Shown here in pieces: positions 46,924-58,700 of a DNA stretch of 64,000 nt (its first letter is position 1; every line of letters starts with the position of its first letter). The position numbers were made by a program, and so were the translations under genes. The notes under the pieces are model-generated. The model saw nothing but the letters and a program-made list of their open reading frames with translations. It was not told where the DNA came from and made no database searches. The stretch covers positions 62,001 through 126,000 of the forward strand of contig JXTC01000040.1 of NCBI GenBank assembly GCA_002914845.1, written 5' to 3'. The stretch is from Trema orientale. Its lineage: Eukaryota; Streptophyta; Magnoliopsida; Rosales; Cannabaceae.

Positions 46924-49900
46924 TTAATTGATGTATGCAATTGTACAACCATAGTTCATTGAGCTTTCCTGTTCGTAATTGACAACTCGGGGATGGTTTC
47001 TTAACATCTCAAGGGCACGGTCCTTAACAGCTCCAGTGCCCATACCATGTATGACAAAAAGAACAGAACCCGACTCTCTGGTTGAGATTTCCATATCCAG
47101 GTAGAAAGAAGCTTCCTCTACCCGCATGCCACGTAGATCCACCGTGTTCTTCGATGTCTGCACTACTGGACCATAAGAAACCTCGCCTTCCTTGCTGTTC
47201 CCACTTGGACTCTGGAATTCTCTGCTCTGTTGAAGCTACAATAATAATGGATCAACATGATCAGATTTCAGTTTGGATCTGATTCAAGACATTTGAAGGC
47301 CACCAAACTACATTAAGGATGATGCTTAAGGAACTAGGATGGTTCAACTTCCATTTACTAAATCAGATGACTGTCATAAGTGCCTCCCCCCGGTGTTTCG
47401 TAGGCCAAAGACAATGCAACTATTAAAAACGAATGGTATATTCTGAAAGATTATAGGAATGGCGAAAAAATTATAAGCATGGCTCGCTCTTGGTATTACA
47501 ACTCCCGAGTCCAAGAATGTGAATAAGTGAGGTGATTTTAGTGACATCTTACTATGAGGAACAGAGGAAGAGAAGTATTATGTGGTACATAGTATGCAAA
47601 TTCCTGGACTTAAAGTGGACAAACAGAATCATACTGGGACCAATTCCCTCCAAGCTCAGATAGATTCTTGTACGTGCAAAAATATATTTAGTTGTGCAAA
47701 TCACGTCTTATTAGAAAGAGAAAAAGAAAATGGTAAGACGATAACAGTTACTAACATTACTTGGCCAGAAGAAGAAAACTTTTCCAACCCATTACCTGCT
47801 GCTTCAATTGTGGGGTGGAACTGGCAGTGGCTTTCTTGTTACGGCTAGGAATAGCTCTTACGTCACTTTTCTTTAAGCGAACGTTAATTTTACCATATTG
47901 TACCAAGACTGTTTCATCATCTGCAGGAGCTTCAACTACAGTAGCTAACTTATCTCCGAGTCCCTTCAAATGAACTTGCTCTCCGACTTCTGGTGTATAT
48001 GAATTGGTATCTGTTTCACGAGCTTCACTAGGACAGTGAACTTGAAGGATAGATGAGATAGCAGATTCGGATTTCTTGATCAGAGAATTGAATTGGTCAG
48101 GGCTCGCTGTTCTGAGTTGATTTTCAAACTCCTGCAACACAGTTTCCATTTGAGATTTCGCATTTTTCACCTCTTGCTGGACCTGTAGGGTTTCCTTTAC
48201 CATTAATGCTGTTTCCCGCCTATCAAGATCTTCAGCCTCATCTTGGATCTTCAAATAAATTAAATAAAAACGCATAAATACAGAAAACATAAACATAACA
48301 GTAAATCCATCACTTTGGCATCACTTTGTTCTATAGGATGCAATTTTCTGTGTATAAGATGAAAACATGTCCTGTTCAAAGTGATTTTTTATACAAACTA
48401 ATCGACAGCTCAATATAGTACCCTGTTTTGCTCATGGGAATCATGGCTAGGAATTTTTGTTTACAGTCATGGTCTGTATAAATTAGATCTTTAGAGAGAA
48501 AAAAAGAAAAAAAAAATCTGGGACTAACAAAGAATCAGAAAAATTCAAGCACCTCATAATATAGTTCAATAACTTTTGAATGTAGAGATGCAGCTCTTTT
48601 AGCCTGAGATTCTAATCTGTCTCTTTCTTCCATTAATGATTGATAAAGCAAACCTTTCCTCTTCTGCTGCTGCTCAGGAACTAACTTCTCCATCCATTTT
48701 TGGGCATTTTCAATGACATTTTGATCAAAACCAATTGTTTTAGCAATATTTAATGCATTTGAATCACCGCTACTTCCCCAAAGGATCTGGTATGTAGGTC
48801 GTAATGTTTCTAGTGAAAATTCCATGGCTGCATTCTCAAACCGGTAGTCCTTTTCTTTGAGACGGCTTAAATCAGCATAATGAGTAGTCACAACAGCTAA
48901 TTTAACACGATCTTTGAGGTACTGCAAGATGCTGGCAGAAAGAGCCAAACCTTCCGAGGGATCAGTTCCACCTCCAATTTCATCCATGAGAACAAGTGAT
49001 TCTTCTGAGGTCACATCCAATATGTTACAGATTCGCGATATATGTCCACTAAATGTTGAGAGATTTTGTTCCAGAGACTTCAAGGGCAAAATTAAAGTCA
49101 GACTATAAGGGAAAACTTAAAGTACCAATAAGTTATCTGCCATAACTGAGGTAAACTCCTACCTGGTGATCTCCGATGTCCGCTAGAACAAGATTAAACC
49201 ATGGAAGTTTTGGGTGGTTTTTAGCAGGAAGAAACATTCCAGCCTTTGACATAAGAGATGCTAGGCCCAAAGTTTTCATGGAAGCAGTTTTCCCTCCAGT
49301 ATTAGGTCCTGATATCACTACTACTCTGGTGCCATATCCAATTTTGATGTCTACTGGCACAGGAAAATCAATTCTACTATCTGAAGAACTTCGAGTCGTT
49401 AGATCAGTTTCCCCACTAGACCAAACTGCATCCTCACCATTGGATGCAGAGATATCTGACAAACTCCTAAGCGAGGACTCGAGGAGCAATGGATGTTGTA
49501 TTTTATCAATATCCAGAAATATGGAATCATCTGTGCTGCAAGAATCTATGTCCTTACTAATCTCTGAAAAAGTTGGACAGACCCCATTCATCCACAGAGC
49601 ATGAGCAGCTCTAGCAAAAGCAAGATCAACTTCTAGAATTTTATCTAACAAGTACTCAATAGCTATCTTTGATTTTGCTATTTCAGATGTAAGCAAGCTT
49701 AATATGGCTATTTCCTCAGCTTTCTCAGCACTCGAGAGCCTCACCTCCATGTTATTTAACTCCACCATCTCCCTGGGTTCCACAAAATATGTAGCACCAG
49801 AACTACTAACATCTAGAACCACACTACCTGGAAGTAAATTTCTGTGGGAAGCCCTAATGCCCACACACATCCTACTCCGGCGCTTGGTCACTAAAGGGCT

Positions 49901-51168
49901 GTCAATACCACCAGCCCGAAAAATCTGGGATGACACTTCCTTTAACAAAGCTTCCAGATTTTGCATATTCCTCTTTCTTTCTGACCTAATGATCTCCAAA
50001 TCGTCACTAGCTCTGTCAAGGATGATTGAAAGATCGCAATCTATACAAAATCCTATTTTTTGCTCCAGCTCTACCTGGAAATCGCATTTCTGAAGCAGCT
50101 CAAGAAGAGGCAAGTACCTGTTTTTGAGTAAATCCGATATAAAAATTGATTTCAAATTGAAAGTTCAAAAATAAGTTGAAACTCTGAGCCAGAGTGCTTC
50201 TGAAAGAATTTTCCGAGGCCCACACAAGAGTTCTATATCAAACGATTTATGGCCACAAAGCTTATCTAGATATACATCAGCCAGAAATATGCTCACGAAT
50301 CACGCCTACAAGCAAATTTTAAATGAAGCCTTCAAAACCTGAGACACCAATTCTAAGTATATTTAGTTCTTATCTCTCGAACCAGGTTGTATTATGGAAT
50401 TGAGAAAAGGGTCACTCCAATTTCTAACATATCACAAAACCCATCAATATTTTCTCTTCTGTTAACTTAAATTGGTACCGTCTCGCTCGGAATTTTTATT
50501 TGTTATTACTCATTCAAACTTTTCTTGGCCAAAAACCAATCAAACCCACTAAACATGAAAATAATCAAGAGAGAGAAAGATAATGGCAATCAATACCTCT
50601 CCTTGCAATCTTCGCTCGAGGCCAATTCCTTCAACTTCTCAGACAAAGCCCTCGCCGCCATAAGCGTCCTCCTCAGCGCACAAAGCTCCTTGATAGTGAG
50701 CAATTCGCCCGAAGCCGCGGCATCCACAATCCGAGATACGTCCTCGATGGCCGAGAAATCAAACGGTGGTGAACCCATCACCGCCACGGCCTCCACGGCC
50801 GCAGCCGTCTGATCCAGAAGGTTCTGGCTCTCCTCCTGAGACCGGCCGAAGGGAATGCTCGCGCTCTGCGCGGTGGAGAAGCCCATGGAGGTCGACGTGA
50901 AAGCGGAGAGCTGCTTGCAGAGCGACCCCCATTCGAGAAGCTCTAGGGTTTCGGTTTGGAGGGTCTGTGAGAGGCCGAGTCGGTGGGCGGCGCGTGACTC
51001 GGGCGAGTCGCCGAGTGAGGGAGCGGCGGTGGAGGAGGAGGAGGAGGGTGAGGGTTTGAGGGCTCTGGGGAAGAGGACCAGGTGTGGAGATTTGGGGAGG
51101 GAGAAGAGGTTGGCGAGTTGCATCGGACGATTCGGTGAGTGAGCGAGTGGACTCAGTGAGTAGAACAT
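46924..51168 (-). CDS. MUTS2: MutS2-family ATPase with C-terminal Smr domain, plastid-type leader
   Basis: Five exons, 51168-50597, 50117-49163, 49077-48553, 48248-47796 and 47235-46924, give 938 aa. Residues 1-~60 are Ser/Pro/Arg-rich with few acids, a likely plastid transit peptide. The MutS core and lever are followed by Walker A GPNTGGKT (~461-468) and Walker B LVLMDE (~537-542) with the EIGGGTDPSEG signature and the downstream TTHY. A long coiled coil (~640-720) and a KOW-like stretch (QVHLKGLGDKLATVVE) precede the Smr domain: TVDLRGMRVEEA (~866) and VIHGMGTGAVK (~896-906), the intact HGxGTG of endonuclease-type Smr. Bacterial MutS2 suppresses recombination and acts on stalled ribosomes; the plant copies are usually considered organellar. 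The second Met (M16) is a possible alternative start. Confidence 0.93.
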
Positions 51169-52723
51169 TGACTCGGGCTCTTGGATTTTGGCATCTTAAT
51201 GGATCTTATCCACTCCAATGGAGGCAAAAATGGTGGCTTTCGAGTTTGGCCGTTCGCGCCTTATCAGAGTTTGACCGTTATTTTTCCACTTTTTCAGTTC
51301 GTTTTCTTCAATTATTAATTAAAATATTCCTAGTTTTTATTTTTTTTTTTTTAAATCCAACTGTGTTCCAAAAAATTACTGGAAGCATATTCAATAAAAA
51401 AAATTACTGGAAAAAGTTAATTAATTAACATGCACTCTCTCTCTCTCTCTCTCTTTTTTTTTAATTAAATGAGAAACATACATTCTCCCTTAATAAATGC
51501 ATTGAAACAAAAATTATTTCTAAATAACTACTAAATCAGTAGAAACTTATTATGTTTGTTTTAAACAGAAAATTGGATTGATTGATAACGAAATTTCTAT
51601 TAACTTATAATTATTTCAAAACAATCGAAACATTGAATGAGAATAGAATTAACAAAAAATTGGATTGATTGATAACCAAATTTCTATTAATTTATAATTG
51701 TTTCAAAATAATCGAAACACTGAATGAGAATAGAATTTTCATTAATTAAATTTTATTCCACAAAGTTAAATGTTACTGAGGTGGAATTAAAATTTTATGT
51801 AAAATCTCAATGGATAAAATATAGTTTTCAAAAATACAGAATTAAATTTTAAAAATGAAAACTACAGGAATATATTTGTAGTTACTTATTATAATTCTTT
51901 TTTAATTACAATTGAGGATTTATGTTATATTTGGCCCTAATTAATAATTATATAGAATGATTGAGTATGTCTTTAAACTATTAAACATTTCAATTTTACC
52001 CTAAACTACTAAAATGGTCATGTCTATTAGGTGAAATGACAGAAAATAACGCGTATCATAAATTTAAAGTGTTTAAGAGTACACTCTATATAATTTGAAG
52101 GACATATAAAAAAAAATCCAAATTTTTATTAACTCAATTAAATAGGGCACATTTTATTTTATCCAATATCTTTTCGATAACTCAATTAAATAGTGTGAGT
52201 AATAATAGAACGATTTGTAATTGTAACATTTGGACAGCTACTATGTCTATTTTCCAGACGCAAATAAATAAATAAATAAATAAAAATGAGACCAAATATG
52301 TTTTTCAGGGAAAAAGGGAAAAACTAAAAGTGTCTATTTATCGAATTTTATCAGTTCGTGTACATTTAAGTCACTTTGTGAAGGGATATTTTCATTTTTA
52401 ATTAAAAAAAAAATCTAACAATTATTCATTAAAAAGGAGTAGGGGAGAAAAGAAAAGAAAAGAAAAGAAAAAATAAAATAAGTGGCAACAAAGCCACTGA
52501 AATTTTTTTTTTTTTTTCTTATTAGCATTCAGACTAACGAAACGACGTGGTCTCAAAGCGTTATACTACATATATACACATTCTTAAACATTATAAACAT
52601 TACCACTATTCACAGGGGGTGGGGAAAGATTACAATAAGTCCCTATTTAAGAAAATAATAATGAAAATTAAAATGGTAGTACTAGTATTGTAGTTCTGGT
52701 CTGGTAGCGTAGTCCAGCTTCTT
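51169..52723. other. Intergenic between MutS2 promoter and allantoinase 3' end
   Basis: MutS2 promoter side at the left, then AT-rich DNA with a (CT)n run near 51434-51453, an 87-bp tandem duplication, and (AAAAG)n at 52448-52471. The right ~200 bp is the allantoinase 3' UTR. No gene seen. Confidence 0.5.
51570..51743. repeat. 87-bp tandem duplication (2 copies)
   Basis: TTGGATTGATTGATAAC starts near 51573 and again near 51660. Both copies continue with AAATTTCTATTAA and end in GAATGAGAATAGAATT. A few scattered mismatches. Confidence 0.88.
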
Positions 52724-55700
52724 CTATGTTGCTAGGATTGGAACACCACAAGCAGCGTCAGCATGATCCCCCTCTTTGTACACAAGGTTTCCTCTCACAA
52801 ACGTTGCTGAAACTCTTCCATATAGCTTGCTTCCCATGTATGCTGAGATTCCCTATAGACACACAAAAAAAATACCAAAACAAAATATAAAAATTCAAAA
52901 AATAAAATTTCTCATGCAATAAAATAATTAAAAAAATAAAAAATGAGTATGCATGAGAAGAAGACATACAGGGTGTTTAATGTATACAGGGTGGTCTTCA
53001 GTGAGGTTAAACTCCACTTCAGGTTCCCAAACAACAATATCTGCAAAGTTTCCAACTGCAATGGACCCCTGCAGCAAGACAAGAGTCAAGATTCATGAGA
53101 CATGACTTTATTTGCTTAAAAAAAGGAAACCAGATTGGTCCATTGATTATCTCATATATATATACATGTGCCCTTTTACTTTATAGAGTTTGGATAAGTT
53201 CAGAGTTAGGAGATGAAATATTTGTGTAAAAGATCAACACAAGTAACAACATGTAATCTGAGCCTCCTGTGATTGATATTCTTGTGAAATTGGCTAACCA
53301 TAGGGATTACATGAATGGATTTGATTACGCAAGTGCATTAATGACTAGTCTAGAGGAGAAAAAACAGAAATTATAGTGTCACCTTTAATTCCTGTCCAGC
53401 AAGCCTTGCAGGTCTCTCACTCCACAATGAAGCTAACTGCTCCAAAGTTACTCCATATTTTTTCCCGTATGACCAAGTCACAGGTAGCACAAACTGCAGA
53501 TTTATCCACAAGAGTAACTAACTGTTAGATGTAAATCACTTAAAATCAAAGAGGACAGAGAAAGAGAGCACAAATACACCAACCTGCAAAGATGATATTC
53601 CACCCCATGCCCTCAAAAAGTTACCATCCTCGAGGAGCTTAAGTTTTGGCTCAGTGGGTGAATGATCAGAACTTAACATGTCAATATGTCCTTCCTGCAA
53701 AAAAATTGAAATTTTTGAGTATAGCCAAATAAATTTTAAGATAGTGAAACTATGAGAGGTTAATACAATATGAAAATTGTTAAATACCATCAAGGCCTCC
53801 CATAGTTTTTCGTTGTTAGCGGCATCTCGAATTGGCGGCGCACACTTAAAGCGAGTATCTCCATCTGGAATCTCCTCGGCTGAGAAAGCTAAGTAGTGGG
53901 GGCAAGTCTCAACAGTTAAACTGTCGCCGCTACGTTTGGCTTCCTGCCAAAGACCACAAACACTAGTTACCAAAACTGGAAGAAATTTCCCAAGTAAAAG
54001 AGAAGAAGAACATATTTAATATAGCTATCTTTAAGAGAAAACTTCAAAAAAAATTGAACAATAAGGGCCTGTTTGGCATTGTTTTTTGTTTTCTGTTTTT
54101 AGAGTTGTATTTCCAGAAGAAAGTCACAAGAGAAAAGGTAATGAAAGATAATAATGAGAGAGAAAGTGATAAGAGAAAATATGGAAATAAAAAGTATTGA
54201 GAAAAATAGAAGAAAAAAAAACTAATGAAAACACGTAAGAAAGAGAAAGTGATAAGAATGCATGAGGATAAAAAATAAAGATAAAAAAATCATAAAAAAC
54301 AAAATAGCAATAAAGAATGAGGAGAGATAAGATGATTAAAAAAATGAAGTGATAAAAAATGATGAGAGAGAAAGTGATAGAATGAAATGAGGAGAGAGAA
54401 AGTGATGAGAGAGAATGAGGAGAGAGAGAGTGATGAGAGAGAATGAGGATTGAGAGAATGAAGAGAGAGAAAGTGATGAGAGAGAGTGAGGAGAGAGAAA
54501 ATTATGAGAGAGAAAGTGGTTAGAGAAAATTATGAGAGAGAAAGTTACAAGAAAATCTGTATATGAAAGTCATATGAAATTTTTTTTTTTTTTTTAGAAA
54601 AAGAAAAAGTTAAGAAAACACCTTGAAAACAACATTTTGTTGTTCTCTGAGTTTTCTGTTTTCTTTAACTCTGTTTTTAAAAACTGTTCTCAGAGAATAA
54701 TGCCAAACACCCTTACTTGTTCTCAGAAAACAGTTTTCTGTTTTTAAAAATAAAAAACTGTTTTTTAGTTATGATGCCAAACAGCCCCTAAGTTTTTGTC
54801 AAACACATTCACAGCAAAGGGTAAAAGATGTGCTTCTTTAGATGCATGTAGATATAAGTTGCCATATTCCAATACTACATTCACTTGGATTTGAGGGAAT
54901 TATATGAATCTTATGAAAAACTAAATAAGGATTTGTATCTGCCAAAAAATTATGCATACTACTCCTCAAGAAGCAAGCAGTTATAAAACAGTACCTTTAT
55001 AAGATCTAAGGAAGAACTTGAATCAGACAAGTGAACAATGTGAAGATGAGCGCCTTCTGCAGAGCCACCAATCCTTGTGTCCTTTGTCACTGTCAAGAGC
55101 TCCTTAATAGCTGCCTCCTCCCTGGTTTTAAGTCAGAGTAGTATTCAGTGTTAAACTTTTCTCTTGGCCATAGGAGAAAGAGTCATCATGACTCTTGTAG
55201 GGTAACTGATAAATGGTTCACTTCTTCACTCAAAGTAATCAAAACCATCATCTTACATTGCAGGTGGCCTAGTCCTGAGATATGTCGAATAAGAACGAGC
55301 ATCGTTAGCACCATCTTCGAGTTCCAATGGAGTCTCAAGTTCTGTCTGAATCTCTGCATGTACAAGTAAAGGTCTTCTGTATTTTGCTAGTACAGACAGT
55401 CCCTCCTAAGGAACAAATAATTGAAAACCATATGAAGATATTCTAGAAGACATTAAACCAGAACTACCAAACATTGAATTTATTTGTTTCAAGCAAGCCA
55501 AAAAGGAGCATTAAATGCATTTGTGACCAAACAAACAAGAAAGCAATATTTTTGTTCAATGAACTCAAACCTATGCAAGTGTTTTTACAATATAAAAATA
55601 AATAATGAAAAAAAGAAAGAATAGCAGTGTTCCAGTCACAGTAGTTAGAAATACCTTAATATGACTAGCGTTTGTCATAGGAAAGTCATTGATCCCTGAA

Positions 55701-58700
55701 GGACACATGAAAGACTACAAAAAAGAAAGGTAACTTTAATTAATCAGATAAAGATATAAGATCCCAAAAATTACCTATTGAACAATAATTGAAACACAAA
55801 TATAGTTGCTGTACTTAATAGAAATATTACTTTTTACATGTCTCTACTAATGAGAACATTGATACACATACTAAAAGTCATTTTAGCAAAGAAGACCCTT
55901 AAAGGCATAAACTAATTTTTCTACTAGGCAAATATCAGAACCATGAATAGTTTCACTTATCAAATAATAGTTACCTTCAGACCAAGAACACCAGCATTCA
56001 AGAGATGTTCAAGGGCAGCTGGGTTAAATGCATTTTCAGGAACAAGACCTCCCCAAAAACCTATTGAACAGACAGACTAGTTAGAAAACAGTGGTTATCA
56101 AAGCATTCTTGTGACAAGATATGGGTCCAAGAGCGTACCAACATCAACAAAAATTCTGTTCTCCGCCGATTTAATCTATTGAGCAGAAGCACAAAGATTA
56201 GTATTCGGAGAAAATCTGTCTGTAAAAATGCTAAAGGGGAACCACAGATTGTTTGAACTAATACTTTAATAGGGGAAATAAGTTAAACTTTACTCTAAGC
56301 AGGATTCTTAATACTAAGGGTGCCCTTTTGTCCTAAAGGTCTATACGACCATACCTTAAGATTCAAGGTGTCCCTAGACACAGTTGAGGGCATACTATTG
56401 AGAGGCATGTCAATCAATGTTGTTAAACCACCTGCAAAGAAAGAAATATGCCAAATATTATAGTAAGGAAATTATCATTTGGTTTCGATTTACAGAAAAT
56501 TAGTTGTCATTATATAATTTCAAAACTATTAAAGCATAATTATAGATGAGAAAGATTGTGTTATATACCAGCCGCTGCTGCTTTAGTCCCAGAAGGAAAT
56601 CCTTCCCACTCAGTTCTTCCAGGATCATCAAGATGCGCATGCCTGCCATGAACGTAACCCAGAACCATTTAGAATCAAAATATGAATTTGGGGCACTAGA
56701 TGAAACATTTCTATATGAAACTAATATTCATGAAGCTATAACAACCACAGGGCACCAGAAAAATGAGCAAAATTTAATGTAACTTAATCTTTTTTTTTTT
56801 TTTAATACATAACTCTAGTTTAGCTATGGCACTGTGACAACATATTAATAATAATATCAAGTATATCTTACACGTCAATTAAGCCAGGCATGATAACGGC
56901 ATCTCCATAGTCAATTATTTGCCACAATTCTGAATCCCAAAGCTTTTCCACTTCTTCAACAATAGATGCAATCTTCCCATCCTTTATCTCAACTGTGTTA
57001 TAATTAACACAGTTATAATCAAAAGTTAATTAAAATCATTAGCTTATGCCCAAAAGAAGCAGAAATTGATGGTATTGAATTGATCAATTAAAACAGTAAT
57101 TAAATAATAAGGCACTTTTTTTTTCCAGCTGTAATTTCAGAATTCGAATTGGGTATTTTGGTATAAACTTAACAAATATTTTTGAAAGAGAATATGTGTT
57201 TATTTTTTTTTTCCTTGAAGGATTTGAAATACAAATGATAATGAGTTAATAAAACATGCCTGCTCCAGAAATAATGCCTTGTGGTGTCACAATGCGCTTG
57301 CTGGTTATCCAAAAGTGTTGGTAAGGTAGCAGACTGCATTTGTTCTGTGAGTGCTGTAAAAATGAGATTTTCTTACTTTTATGAGATTGCAATTACAAGA
57401 TTTTGAAATATATAAACTTAGCTATTTTACCAAGTTTTTAATACCAACTGAAATGTTATGAGTTTTTATTCTTCACTTGCTCTTTATATAATGGGAGAAT
57501 GACACCTCACTTTTTATATCAATTGGTACTAAAAGAATTGATACAATAGTCGAACCTAACATTATTCAACCAATGGTAACCAAAGCTAAACATAAGAAAT
57601 TTCACTCGATACCGCATTTACCAACCAAAACAAGAATTATTTAGTTAAATAATTTATTTGTATAAGGTATGAAGCGTGAACACTTATTAGTTCAAACACC
57701 ATAGTTTACCAATTTCTCCAAAACTTTCTTTTTTCACTTAAAAAAAACCAAAATTTTTTATTTTCCAATATTGGTAGAAATATGTCTTATCTTTTAAAAG
57801 AGAACTGAAAAATCATTTAGACAAAGAGGAACATTGGAACAAAACTAGCCAATCACTATTTCAGAACCAAGCATTGTCCCCAAAGATGATAAATCAGCAG
57901 GTGGGTCCCACCTTCGGTGACTATATAGCTCATAATGCCATAGACCACACCATTCACCATTGTGGTCGTTGAAGATTATGGAAGGGACTATAGACAGCTC
58001 CCCGTGGCAGTGGCCATCTTGGTAAATGCAACCAATATTATGAATATACGTATACATATATGTATACGAATACGTAGTGCGTACTTAAACATGTACATAG
58101 TTATATATAGGGTAAATGGCATTATTGGTCCCCAACCTATTACCATTTTAGCATATTGGTCCCTAATTTTTTTTTTGTTGCATCCTATTACCTAACGTTA
58201 TCTTTTTTGGCACAGTTAGTCCTTTTGGAATATTTCATCAAAAGTTCCATTAGAATTCAATTAAATGAGAGAAATTTTACATTATTGATTTCTATTGTTT
58301 AGCAATTTGTTCCTTTCTTTTTTTTTTGGCATTCATATCTCTATTTAACAATTTTTTTTCTTTAATTATTGTCAAAACTACAGTGATATCTCCTAAATTA
58401 AAAAAAAATAGTAAGGTAATGTGTAATATTTTTAGTTTTAAAAATGGTAAGGTAATTATTTTTTCTCCATAAGAGTTACTGTAATTTGACATAAACTAGG
58501 GTTTGTGAGTGTGTTTTTTTTATAATTTGATTCTTAAATGAATTATTTATTTTATATCTGCCTTTAAATTTTAATTTTTGAAAAAGATTAGTGGATGCAA
58601 TATTGTTATTGGAGATATGAATGCCAAAAAAAAAATAGAGACTAAATTGCTAAATAATTGAAATAATGAGGATCAATGGCGCAAAATTTCTTCCATTCAA

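Noticed and set aside
50525-51428. Plus-strand open frames over the MutS2 first exon
   Set aside because: They are complements of the GC-rich transit-peptide exon.
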